NCBI RefSeq assembly: GCF_000685315.1
Contig: NZ_ARYM01000009.1
Span: forward strand, 62,001 to 126,000
DNA length: 64,000 nt
Direction: 5' to 3'
From: Hyphomonas polymorpha PS728
GTDB taxonomy: Bacteria > Pseudomonadota > Alphaproteobacteria > Caulobacterales > Hyphomonadaceae
Both the position numbers and the translations under genes were made by a program. The notes below the pieces were generated by a model. It saw nothing but the letters and a program-made list of their open reading frames with translations, was not told where the DNA came from and did no database searches. Shown one piece after another: positions 37,643-45,176 of the stretch (the stretch's first letter is position 1; each line of letters starts with the position of its first letter).

Positions 37643-38883
37643 TCCTCTGGTTCGGCAAGAAAAAGAAACTCGAAGAGGCCAAGGCTGCCGGCGAAGCGAT
37701 GAAGGCGCCGGAGCTGACGGCGGAGGAAATCGCCGCGCAGGAAGCGGCCGCGCGCGAGAAGGAAGAGATCGAGCGCAAGGTCGCCGAGGCCAACCGCGCC
37801 TGGGAAGAACGCCAGCGCCGGGAAGCTCAGGAGGCGGAGGATGAAGCCGTCCGCGCCAAGGCGGCGGCGGAACTCAAACTTCTCGAAGAGCGCCGCGAGC
37901 ATGAACGCCTGCGCGCGGAAGCTGCCGAGGCTGCGCGCCTTGCTGCGGAGGCGGAAGCCAATGATCCGGGCCTCTTCGGGCGTCTGGGCGAAGGCCTGGC
38001 CCGCTCCACAGCCAAGCTCAGCGAGGGCATTGCCGCCCTCGGCCGCCGCAAGCTGGATGAGGATACGCTGGAGGAGCTGCAGGACCTTCTCATCACTTCC
38101 GATATGGGCACCAGGGTCGCCGCCCGCGTCACCAAAGGGCTCGCCAAGGGCAGGTTCGACAAGGAAATCTCCGGCGACGAGATCCGGCTCGCCCTGGCTG
38201 AAGAGATCGAAGAGATTCTGAAACCGCGCGAAAAAGTGGTCGACTTTTCAGATGGCCCCCGCCCGCGCATCGTGCTCTTCGTCGGCGTCAATGGCTCAGG
38301 CAAGACGACCACCATCGGCAAGATTGCGTCAAAGCTGAAGGATCAGGGCGCCAAGGCGCTGCTGGTGGCAGGCGACACCTTCCGCGCGGCCGCCGTGGAA
38401 CAACTAAAAGTTTGGGGCGCGCGCGCCGATATTCCGGTGCTTGCCAAAGATACCGGCGCGGATGCCGCCGGCCTCGTTTATGAAGCCGTGGAGCGGGCCA
38501 AAGCGCAGGATCTCGATCTTGTGCTGGTGGATACGGCAGGCCGCCTCCAGAACAAGGCGGAGCTGATGTCGGAGCTTGCCAAGGTCGTCCGTGTCGTGAG
38601 GAAAATTGATCCCGATGCCCCGCATGACGTGATCCTGGTACTTGATGCCACGGTCGGCCAGAACGCGCTCTCCCAGGTCGAGGCGTTCCGGCATACGGCC
38701 GGCGTCACCGGTCTCGTGATGACCAAGCTCGACGGCACCGCAAAGGGCGGCGTGCTGGTCGCCATCGCCGAAGCGTATGATCTGCCGATCCATTTCATCG
38801 GCATCGGCGAAAAAGCAGAAGACCTCCGCCCGTTCAGCGCGGAGGCCTTTGCAAAGGCGCTGGTGGGCATCAAGGCGCCCTAG
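37639..38883 (+). CDS. ftsY: Signal recognition particle receptor FtsY
   Basis: FtsY docks SRP-ribosome complexes at the membrane. 414 residues: a charged Glu/Ala/Lys-rich A domain (about 10-110, likely helical, membrane-associating), an N domain, and the GTPase G domain with GVNGSGKTTTIGKIA near residue 216, DTFRAAAVEQL, DTAGRLQNKAELM and TKLDGTAKGG. Start codon overlaps the mtaB stop (ATGA), implying coupled translation. Confidence 0.97.
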   Translation: MILWFGKKKKLEEAKAAGEAMKAPELTAEEIAAQEAAAREKEEIERKVAEANRAWEERQRREAQEAEDEAVRAKAAAELKLLEERREHERLRAEAAEAARLAAEAEANDPGLFGRLGEGLARSTAKLSEGIAALGRRKLDEDTLEELQDLLITSDMGTRVAARVTKGLAKGRFDKEISGDEIRLALAEEIEEILKPREKVVDFSDGPRPRIVLFVGVNGSGKTTTIGKIASKLKDQGAKALLVAGDTFRAAAVEQLKVWGARADIPVLAKDTGADAAGLVYEAVERAKAQDLDLVLVDTAGRLQNKAELMSELAKVVRVVRKIDPDAPHDVILVLDATVGQNALSQVEAFRHTAGVTGLVMTKLDGTAKGGVLVAIAEAYDLPIHFIGIGEKAEDLRPFSAEAFAKALVGIKAP

Positions 38884-38885
38884 GT

Positions 38886-39101
38886 TTACTCGGCGGCCTT
38901 TGCCACGCTCCGGCCATCGTCAAATATCTCTTCGATATGCCGCTCGAACAAGCGGGCAATGGCGAAGGCCAGTGGCAGGGAAGGGTCATACTTGCCGGTC
39001 TCGATGGCGTTGACCGATTGGCGGGATACGTCCAGCAGGTCAGCCAGTTGCTGCTGGCTCCAGCCGCGTTCAGCCCTCAGGGCACGGATATTGTTTTCCA
39101 T
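38886..39101 (-). CDS. XRE-family helix-turn-helix regulator
   Basis: A 71-residue single-domain repressor-like protein: MENNIRALRAERGWSQQQLA, then the recognition helix region VSRQSVNAIETGKYDPSLPLA. This class usually sits beside a small membrane protein gene, as here (11 bases upstream on the same strand). It probably binds the long inverted repeat over the operon promoter (39536-39568) and represses its own operon; that is inference. Convergent with ftsY, with 2 bases between stops. Confidence 0.92.
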   Translation of the reverse strand: MENNIRALRAERGWSQQQLADLLDVSRQSVNAIETGKYDPSLPLAFAIARLFERHIEEIFDDGRSVAKAAE

Positions 39102-39112
39102 GGCCCGGCCCC

Positions 39113-39520
39113 TCAGACCGTCTTGCCAAGAGATTGGCGAAGATGCGCAAGGCCATAGAAGAAGAAAAAGCCCGGTCCAAACAGGAAGAGGGGAATGTCG
39201 GGGATCACGTTGAACCGCTCAAGGAAGCCCAGAATGAAGATGGCCCCGGTCAGCATTACGCCGCCTTCCGACAGGGCCTGCAATTGCCGCATCCGTGTGT
39301 ACTCGTCCGTCTCCCGGACCAGCCGCAGGATGGCCATCAGAATGGCGATCAGCGGAAGGGCGATCGCCACCGCTGCGCCCATGCGCACGCCGGTGGAGGC
39401 TGTGTCGAGGTCGATGAAGGTGAGGGCAACGGAGATGGCCACACAATAGAGCGCCATCATCGGGACGAAGATCCGCATGTAGCGCTTATTGGCGGTACGA
39501 AAGCCTTTGGGTTGGGTCAC
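39113..39520 (-). CDS. Small membrane protein paired with the XRE regulator
   Basis: 135 residues with about four hydrophobic segments (FVPMMALYCVAISVALTF, MGAAVAIALPLIAILMAIL, VMLTGAIFILGFL, IPLFLFGPGFFFFYGLAHL). The loop RLVRETDEYTRMRQLQAL is charged. The family is unknown to me, but such proteins commonly pair with YozG-like regulators. The start is taken as GTG 39520, with GGAG 7 bases upstream. The open frame continues to a TTG at 39559, but that would put the start inside the promoter repeat. Confidence 0.75.
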   Translation of the reverse strand: MTQPKGFRTANKRYMRIFVPMMALYCVAISVALTFIDLDTASTGVRMGAAVAIALPLIAILMAILRLVRETDEYTRMRQLQALSEGGVMLTGAIFILGFLERFNVIPDIPLFLFGPGFFFFYGLAHLRQSLGKTV

Positions 39521-39535
39521 GGGAAAGCTCCATGT

Positions 39536-39588
39536 CAAGTTTCCTTGTCTATATGACAAGGAAACTTGTCTTGTAAAGGACCCTTTAC
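39536..39588 (-). promoter_or_regulatory. Promoter with two nested inverted repeats (probable XRE operator)
   Basis: On the minus strand a -35 TTTACA (39577-39572) and a -10 TATAGA (39553-39548) are 18 bases apart, 28 bases from the GTG start. CAAGTTTCCTTGTC (39536-39549) and its exact complement at 39555-39568 flank a 5-base spacer centred on the -10. A second repeat, GTAAAGG / CCTTTAC (39573-39588, 2-base spacer), covers the -35. The arrangement fits an autoregulatory operator for the XRE protein encoded second in the operon. Confidence 0.75.
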
Positions 39589-39612
39589 AGACATTTTTTG
39601 AGCTCCGCGCAT

Positions 39613-39644
39613 AACAAATCCCGGCGCGGCGAGGCCGGCCGGGA
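39613..39644 (-). terminator. Possible terminator after the amidohydrolase gene
   Basis: TCCCGGC (39619-39625) pairs with GCCGGGA (39638-39644) around a 12-base GC-rich loop. Read on the minus strand the stem is followed by TTTGTT. It lies 30 bases past the 39674 stop. Confidence 0.5.
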
Positions 39645-39673
39645 CATGCAGAATGCTGAAAGGACGAGGAGGC

Positions 39674-41413
39674 CTATTCTGCCGCCATGGCGCTCGCCGG
39701 CGCGGCCCGCGCGCCGCGCATGAGGCGGCCGGGCAGCTTGCCGGTCGGGTCGCCGTCGCGGTGGGTGATCTCGCCCTGAAGGATGGTCGCGGTATAGCCC
39801 GAGGCGCGCTGCATCAGGCGGCGCCCGCCCGCCGGCAGGTCGCGTACCACGTTGGGCAGGTGCAGCTTCATATTGGCTAGATCAATCACATTGAGGTCCG
39901 CGCGGTATCCCGGCGCAATCAGGCCCCGGTCCCAGAGGCCGATCCATTCGGCGGTCTTTCGCGCCTGGCGATGTACGATGCTCTCGACACTGAGTTTCTG
40001 ACCCTTCGTCCGGTCACGCACCCAATGGGTCAGCATGGTGGAGGTGAACGAGCCGTCACAAATCATGCCGACATGCGCGCCGCCATCGGAGAGGCCGGGC
40101 AGGGTGGCCGGGCTCTGCATCATCTCCAGGATCGGATCGAGGCTGCCTTGGGCGTAGTTGAGGAAAGGCAGGTAGAGCACGCCGCTGCCCTCCCGCTCCA
40201 GCATCAGGTCCAGCGCCACGGCTTCAGGTGAAACCCCGCGCGCCTCGGCCATCGCGGCCAGCGTGCTTTCCGGGCCCGGCTCATAGTTTACCGGATCGGT
40301 GAGCTGGAAGATCTTGCCGAAATTGCGGACCATGGATTTCAGGAACGGATTGTCCGTCTGCGGCGCATCGGCCAGAAGGCGTGCGCGGAATTCCGGGTCG
40401 CGCAGACGGGCCACACGCGCTGCCAGCGGAAGATCGGCAATCTCCCGATAGGTCGGGTGAGCGCTGAACGGGTTCAGCGTCAGCTCCAGCCCCAGCAGCA
40501 CGCCCACCGGGCGCGGCGCCACCTGCGCGCGAATCGGCACGCCGTCTGCGGCCGCCGCCTCAATCGCGCCGAGCAGGTGTCGCCAGCCATTGGGTGCCAC
40601 ATCCGATTGGGCCAGGGACACAGACAATGGCCGCCCGGTCTTCTCGACGATCCGGCGCAGCATCGCCGCTTCCTTCTGCGGGTCGTCAAAGTCTGAGACG
40701 AACTGCAGCACGCCGCGGCCTGCCTCGGCCAGGCCCATGCCGATGCCGGTGAGTTCGGCTTCAGAGGCTGTCAGCGTCGGGGTCGGCTGGCCGTCGGAGG
40801 TGCGGTGGTTCAGCGTGCGCGAGGTGGAAAAGCCCATCGCGCCGGCCATCACGGCCTCCTTGGCGAGCTTTGCCATGGCGGCAATATCGTCCGGGGTCGC
40901 ATCTTCCCGGTTTGCGCCCCGGTCGCCCATCACGAATACGCGCAGCGCAGCATGGGGCAGCTGCGCGCACACGTCTGTGTCGAAGCGGCGGGCGGAGAGG
41001 AATTCTAGATAGTCCGGAAAGCTTTCCCAGGTCCAGGGAAGGCCCTGTGCCAGAACGGGGAAGGGGATGTCTTCCACGCCTTCCATCAGGCGGATCAGCC
41101 GGTCATGATCCTCGCTCTTGCAGGGCGCAAAGCCCACGCCGCAATTGCCCATCACAACGGTGGTAACCCCGTGCAGGGAAGACGGGCTGATCGCCTCGCC
41201 CCAAGTCACCTGGCCATCATAATGGGTGTGCAGGTCCACAAAGCCCGGGGTGACGATCTGGCCTTTCGCATCAATCTCTTCGATGCCCTTGCCGCTGACC
41301 TTGCCCACCTGCGTGATAACACCGCCGGAAACGGCCACATCGCCCTCGAAGGCTGCCCCGCCACTGCCATCAATGATGGTGCCGCCGCGAATGATCAGAT
41401 CGTGGGTTGCCAT
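39674..41413 (-). CDS. N-acyl-D-amino-acid deacylase-type amidohydrolase
   Basis: A 579-residue metal-dependent hydrolase. It begins with the composite-domain strand IIRGGTIIDGSGG, then the metal-binding DLHTHYDGQVTW near residue 59, and NCGVGFAPCK near residue 94 typical of D-aminoacylase/dihydroorotase-like enzymes. Metal ligands recur at SLAQSD and GDGGAHVGM-type positions (LSDGGAHVGMICD near residue 446). There is no signal peptide. These enzymes often remove acyl groups from D-amino acids; the true substrate is unknown. Confidence 0.88.
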   Translation of the reverse strand: MATHDLIIRGGTIIDGSGGAAFEGDVAVSGGVITQVGKVSGKGIEEIDAKGQIVTPGFVDLHTHYDGQVTWGEAISPSSLHGVTTVVMGNCGVGFAPCKSEDHDRLIRLMEGVEDIPFPVLAQGLPWTWESFPDYLEFLSARRFDTDVCAQLPHAALRVFVMGDRGANREDATPDDIAAMAKLAKEAVMAGAMGFSTSRTLNHRTSDGQPTPTLTASEAELTGIGMGLAEAGRGVLQFVSDFDDPQKEAAMLRRIVEKTGRPLSVSLAQSDVAPNGWRHLLGAIEAAAADGVPIRAQVAPRPVGVLLGLELTLNPFSAHPTYREIADLPLAARVARLRDPEFRARLLADAPQTDNPFLKSMVRNFGKIFQLTDPVNYEPGPESTLAAMAEARGVSPEAVALDLMLEREGSGVLYLPFLNYAQGSLDPILEMMQSPATLPGLSDGGAHVGMICDGSFTSTMLTHWVRDRTKGQKLSVESIVHRQARKTAEWIGLWDRGLIAPGYRADLNVIDLANMKLHLPNVVRDLPAGGRRLMQRASGYTATILQGEITHRDGDPTGKLPGRLMRGARAAPASAMAAE

Positions 41414-41515
41414 GTGCGTAGTCCTCCGGTGGCCTTTATCTTCATTCAGGATGCCTCAAGGACAGGGGGTGTCAAACCCTGACGCCGCGACCCCCTCTGT
41501 CAAAACAGGCGCGGG

Positions 41516-41554
41516 AAAAAGAAAGAGCGGAGCGGCTTTGACGCCGCTCCGCTC
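41516..41554 (-). terminator. Intrinsic terminator after the membrane protein gene at 41580
   Basis: GAGCGGAGCGGC (41525-41536) and GCCGCTCCGCTC (41543-41554) make a perfect 12-base-pair stem with a 6-base loop. The minus strand continues TTTCTTTTTCCC. It lies 26 bases past the stop of the gene at 41580 and would end the stress-promoter operon. Confidence 0.88.
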
Positions 41555-41579
41555 GGTATGTGCCTCATTTTGCGCGGTC

Positions 41580-42440
41580 TCAGGGCGCGCTGATCAGCCG
41601 GTCTTCCAGACCGTCCCGCTCGCGGCCACCGAACACGGCTGCGCCCGCGGCCACAAAGGCGCCGATCATCATCGCCAGCGCGGTGGCAATGGCCAATGTT
41701 GCACTCGCCGCGCGGGCCGCGTCGGCCTCGTCCTTGGCGGCTTCACGGGCTTCGGCGATTTCGGTGAAAGCCAGCTGCACGCGGGCTTCAGCCTCGCTGT
41801 CGCTCATGCCGGTCCACTCGATCACGTCGGCAGTAAGCCAGGCGCGGTCTTCAGCGGTCACGGCTTCTTCGTCTGCAATCGCGCGGATCACCAGACGGCC
41901 AGCCTGCTCGCGGGCCCCGTCCAGCGTGATCGGATTGCCACCAGGGATGCGGTAAAGCCGGTCGGTGATGACATTCGGGGGCGCGAGGGCGTCCTCCTCG
42001 GAGGCAACGGCCGCTGTAGTCACGGCAGCGGCTGCCGCCGATCCACCTGCAGCGGCAACGCCTGCAATGGCAAACATGAACGCGCTTGCCACGGCCCAGG
42101 TGAGAAAGCCGTGTACACTGTCCCGAAAGAAAACCTCATCCCGGTGGATGGCCCAGCGGCGGCGCACGCGGCCGGCGAGATAACCCCCGGCAATCGAAGC
42201 GAAGATCTGGATGAAGATCAGCCAGATGATGGTGACCACGCCGATTGTCGTCAGCGATAGCCCATCATCGGCAAAGGGCGACATGGCGCCAAAGCCAAAG
42301 GCAGAGCCGAGGACAACGAGAACAATCGTCAGCCCAAGCGCGGCAAAGGCGCCGGCAAAGACGGCGGACCAGCTAATCGCCGGGCCTTCCCAGCGCGAAG
42401 GGGACGCGCCCGCAGGCGCGTGAATAGGTGCATCAGTCAT
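41580..42440 (-). CDS. Membrane protein of unknown function (stress-promoter operon)
   Basis: 286 residues: hydrophobic segments near 22-50 (ISWSAVFAGAFAALGLTIVLVVLG), 65-92, 108-140 and 245-270. A soluble insert of about 100 residues (150-245) lies between the third and fourth, rich in Ala and acidic residues. Proteins like this are sometimes labelled PhnA-like in alphaproteobacteria, but nothing ties it to phosphonate use. It follows a 24-residue peptide gene by 13 bases and shares its EcfG-type promoter, suggesting envelope stress or general stress work. Confidence 0.75.
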   Translation of the reverse strand: MTDAPIHAPAGASPSRWEGPAISWSAVFAGAFAALGLTIVLVVLGSAFGFGAMSPFADDGLSLTTIGVVTIIWLIFIQIFASIAGGYLAGRVRRRWAIHRDEVFFRDSVHGFLTWAVASAFMFAIAGVAAAGGSAAAAAVTTAAVASEEDALAPPNVITDRLYRIPGGNPITLDGAREQAGRLVIRAIADEEAVTAEDRAWLTADVIEWTGMSDSEAEARVQLAFTEIAEAREAAKDEADAARAASATLAIATALAMMIGAFVAAGAAVFGGRERDGLEDRLISAP

Positions 42441-42453
42441 GATGAGCGCCTCC

Positions 42454-42528
42454 TTAGAAGATGAGAAGAATGAGAAGGATCAGCGGGATCGGAACCCCGA
42501 GAAACCAGAGTAAAATGCCCTTGCCCAT
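42454..42528 (-). CDS. 24-residue hydrophobic membrane peptide
   Basis: A complete short gene: ATG at 42528, stop at 42454. The product begins MGKGILLWFLGVPIPLI and ends in Leu/Ile/Phe, which would form one transmembrane helix. AGGAGG lies 11 bases upstream. I recall near-identical 'ILLWLLGIPIPI' peptides beside similar membrane genes in other alphaproteobacteria, which argues that it is translated. It is 13 bases from the downstream membrane gene and behind an EcfG-type promoter. Confidence 0.75.
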   Translation of the reverse strand: MGKGILLWFLGVPIPLILLILLIF

Positions 42529-42582
42529 GATGGGTGTTTCCTCCTGTGAATGACCCACGCCCGCCACGTATCGTCGAAGGGT

Positions 42583-42607
42583 AACGCTCCGCTCTCCGTT
42601 AGGTTCC
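42583..42607 (-). promoter_or_regulatory. EcfG-type general stress promoter
   Basis: On the minus strand GGAAC (42607-42603), a 16-base spacer, and CGTT (42586-42583) match the alphaproteobacterial sigma-EcfG consensus GGAAC-N16/17-CGTT exactly. The -10 is 54 bases upstream of the 24-residue peptide ATG at 42528. No EcfG, PhyR or NepR gene is in the window. Confidence 0.75.
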
Positions 42608-42645
42608 CGCTCTGCTTGTTTGGGAGCGCTTGCTGCACAATCGAA

Positions 42646-42675
42646 CGGGTTCCTCCGCCAAAGGAGGAAAGCCCG
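42646..42675. other. Bulged hairpin in the divergent intergenic region
   Basis: CGGG-TTCCTCC (42646-42656, one base unpaired) pairs with GGAGGAA-AG-CCCG (42663-42675) around the loop GCCAAA. It lies about 80 bases upstream of the EamA transporter ATG at 42757 and about 40 bases upstream of the EcfG promoter on the other strand. No T-run follows. It may be a leader structure of the transporter gene. Confidence 0.45.
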
Positions 42676-42756
42676 GGGCGGCCCGCAAAAGAACGCCTCG
42701 CGCGTCCCTGCGGCACGGCTTCCCTCGGTCCGCAAACCCGCCTAATCGGGGCGCGC

Positions 42757-43617
42757 ATGTCTGCTTCGCTCCTCCCGGTTGTTCTCTGTCTTCTCTCTGC
42801 GCTGACGGTCGCGATCACCAATGTCATGGTGAAGCGCGGCGGCGACGTACTGACCGCGCGGGCCATCGTTGCCATCGTCATGGGGCTCAGCGTCCTGCCG
42901 CTCCTGCCATTTGCGCCGCTGCCGCCGCCGGAAACCTGGCCGCTGATCGCCGTGTCAGTCGTCGTGCACTGGTTCTATCAGTTCTCCGCCATCCGGGCGC
43001 TGCACCGGGGCGCGCTCTCGCTCGTCTTTCCGGTGATGCGCGGGCTCGGGCCCCTGGCCACCGCCGTGCTTGCCGCCATCTGGCTGCGCGAAAGCCTCTC
43101 GCCCATCCAGATTGCGGGCCTGATGGTGGCTTCGCTCTCGATCCTTGTCTTTGCCCTGCCGACGGGCCTGACCGAAGCGGCGCGCCGTCTTGACCGGGCC
43201 GCGCTCTTCTGGGCGCTGATGACCGCGATCGGGGTAGGTCTTTATGCGGTGGCCGATACGCGCGCCGCCCGCGCCATGGAAACGCCGCTGACTTTTGTTG
43301 TCTGGCTGTTCCTGCTCGACTGGATCGGCGTCACGCTGGTCCTCCTCTGGCAGCGGAAGGGCAGGGTGGTCGCCTGCTTGCGCAAGGAGGCGCGCGCGGG
43401 CGCCATCGGCGGCATAGCGGGCTCGCTCTCCTATGGCATGGCGATCTATGCCTACACGCTGACAGACGCCGCCATGGTGACGGCGCTGCGCGAAACATCC
43501 GTGGTCTTCGCCGCCGCGTTTGGCGCCTGGCTGCTGAAGGAGGGTTTTGGCAAACGGCGCATCTTCGCTGCGGCAACGCTCGCTGCCGGGCTTGTGCTGA
43601 TGCAGGCGGCAGGCTGA
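42757..43617 (+). CDS. EamA/DMT-family transporter
   Basis: 286 residues with ten predicted helices in two repeats of five. VKRGGDVLTARAIVAIVMG near residue 20 and GLGPLATAVLAAIWLRESLSPIQIAGL near residue 92 are EamA-type, and the second repeat ends TSVVFAAAFGAWLLKEGFGKRRI. The ATG at 42757 begins directly at the first helix, so the long upstream frame is not coding. Substrate unknown. Confidence 0.85.
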   Translation: MSASLLPVVLCLLSALTVAITNVMVKRGGDVLTARAIVAIVMGLSVLPLLPFAPLPPPETWPLIAVSVVVHWFYQFSAIRALHRGALSLVFPVMRGLGPLATAVLAAIWLRESLSPIQIAGLMVASLSILVFALPTGLTEAARRLDRAALFWALMTAIGVGLYAVADTRAARAMETPLTFVVWLFLLDWIGVTLVLLWQRKGRVVACLRKEARAGAIGGIAGSLSYGMAIYAYTLTDAAMVTALRETSVVFAAAFGAWLLKEGFGKRRIFAAATLAAGLVLMQAAG

Positions 43618-43687
43618 CGGAACCTTTCATTCATGAGAAGACGGTAGCGAGCTGAACCGGAAGCTGCTCCCGCGCGTAAGGAATGCC

Positions 43688-44434
43688 ATGACCGAGATGA
43701 CCCCGCCCCCTTCGCCCGCCAATGGCATCGGCACCGCTGCCGGCAAGGCAAATCAGATCTGGGGCGATTTCATCCCCGTGATCGGCTTCATCCTCACATA
43801 CAATGTGTTTCGCCGCGTGGAGCTGCTCGGCGGGCTGATCAACAAGGATACAGCCATCTACTGGGCCACCGGTGTGTTGATCGTCCTGATGCTTGGTTTC
43901 CTCGGCAAGCAGATCATCGAGCGCAAACCCGTTTCGCAGATGATGGTGTTTTCCTCCGCCATTGTCGGCGGCTTTGGTCTCATCGGCATCCTGCTTCAGG
44001 AGAAGGCCTTCATCTATGTGAAGCCGACAATCCAGCAGATCTTCATGGCCGGCATGATCTTCATTCCGCTGCTGTTCGGGAAGAACCTCTGGAAGACGCT
44101 CTTTTCAAAAGTATTCGATCTTCCGGATTTCGCCTGGCGCACGCTGGCCATTCGCTGGGGCCTCTTCTTCATCGCCATGGCCTTCTGGAATGAATATCTC
44201 TGGCGCACCTATGCGCCCGGTTTTGAAAGTCCGCTTGTGCTCGCCGGCATTCCGGTGGCGCCTGCTGGGACCTATGAATTCCTTGGCCTGACATTCGGCG
44301 CGAAGAATGCCGAAGATGTCTGGGCAAACTGGAAGCTCGGCAACATGGTGATCGTCTTCCTCTTCGGCGCACTGAATACGCCTTACACGCTGAAGCACCT
44401 GCGCACCGACGAAGCGCCCCCCGAAACGGCCTGA
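43688..44434 (+). CDS. yciB: Inner-membrane-spanning protein YciB (septation protein A family)
   Basis: 248 residues with about six transmembrane helices. The family pattern is visible in FIPVIGFILTYNVFRR near residue 29, PTIQQIFMAGMIFIPLLFGKNLWKTLF near residue 117, and AWRTLAIRWGLFFIAMAFWNEYLWR near residue 149. YciB/IspZ is linked to cell envelope integrity and septation. The first ATG is used. Convergent with the Nudix gene. Confidence 0.9.
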   Translation: MTEMTPPPSPANGIGTAAGKANQIWGDFIPVIGFILTYNVFRRVELLGGLINKDTAIYWATGVLIVLMLGFLGKQIIERKPVSQMMVFSSAIVGGFGLIGILLQEKAFIYVKPTIQQIFMAGMIFIPLLFGKNLWKTLFSKVFDLPDFAWRTLAIRWGLFFIAMAFWNEYLWRTYAPGFESPLVLAGIPVAPAGTYEFLGLTFGAKNAEDVWANWKLGNMVIVFLFGALNTPYTLKHLRTDEAPPETA

Positions 44435-44476
44435 CGCTTTGCAGCAGTGAACCCGCCTGAGACAGGCTGCCGCAGT

Positions 44477-45028
44477 CTACCGCGTCACCTTATCCGTACC
44501 CGGCGGGTTACCAAATGGCGGGAATATCTTCATATGCCGGGTCTGGGCAAAATGCGTCAGAGCCCATACAGCGGTCGGAAAGGCCATCTGCGACCAGGGG
44601 ATCTCGGACCATCGGACGAGTTTCACCTCTTCGCTTTCCGGTCCTGGCGCGATGTCTGACAATAGTTTCGCGCGGAACATGATCTGAACCTGCGAAATGC
44701 GGGGCACGGAATAGACGCCGAGAATGCCTTCAAGCTCGATTTCGGCCATCGCCTCCTCGCGGGCTTCGCGCCGCGCGGCGTCTTCCACGCTCTCTCCTTC
44801 TTCCATGAATCCGGCCGGAAGGGTCCAGAAGCCCTTGCGGGGTTCGATTGCACGCCTACAGATGAGGATAAGGTCGTCCTTGATTACGACCGATCCGGCT
44901 ACAATCTTAGGATTCACGTAATCAATAAAATTACAGCGATTGCAGATTCTCCGCTCTCGATCGTCCCCATCTGGCACATCAAGGCGAAAATCTGTGTTCT
45001 GGAAAGGAGTTGGCAATTGATCAGTCAT
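44477..45028 (-). CDS. Nudix hydrolase with N-terminal zinc-ribbon remnant
   Basis: 183 residues. A Nudix box G-x5-E-x7-REAREE (residues 73-95: GFMEEGESVEDAARREAREE) gives the metal and diphosphate site. The N-terminal CNRC (29-32) followed by NFIDYVNPKIV resembles the ribbon of ADP-ribose/NADH pyrophosphatases, but only one CxxC pair is present. Substrate probably a nucleoside diphosphate derivative. Confidence 0.9.
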   Translation of the reverse strand: MTDQLPTPFQNTDFRLDVPDGDDRERRICNRCNFIDYVNPKIVAGSVVIKDDLILICRRAIEPRKGFWTLPAGFMEEGESVEDAARREAREEAMAEIELEGILGVYSVPRISQVQIMFRAKLLSDIAPGPESEEVKLVRWSEIPWSQMAFPTAVWALTHFAQTRHMKIFPPFGNPPGTDKVTR

Positions 45029-45176
45029 CCAATCTTTATCCTGTCGCCTATATGGAGAATGTGTTTGATCCGCCTACGGGGCTCTTGTTAACGCCCCGGA
45101 ACACGGATCGGCCCCTTTCCCAGTCCCGTCCTCCCCGGACACCTAACAATACACTAACCAATCAAGGAACCCAGTC

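Noticed and set aside
41461-41501. Imperfect hairpin GACAGGGGGT ... ACCCCCTCTGTC
   Set aside because: The right arm has a two-base bulge and the loop is long. It lies upstream of the amidohydrolase gene without a T-run, so I do not call it a terminator or leader.
42630-42660. tRNA T-loop-like GTTCGATT (minus strand)
   Set aside because: The surrounding bases do not form the T stem, and no acceptor, D or anticodon arms could be found.
45062-45176. Search for a promoter of the MarR-tail gene
   Set aside because: GGAAC occurs at 45097-45101, but there is no CGTT 16-17 bases on. No clear -35/-10 pair was found.
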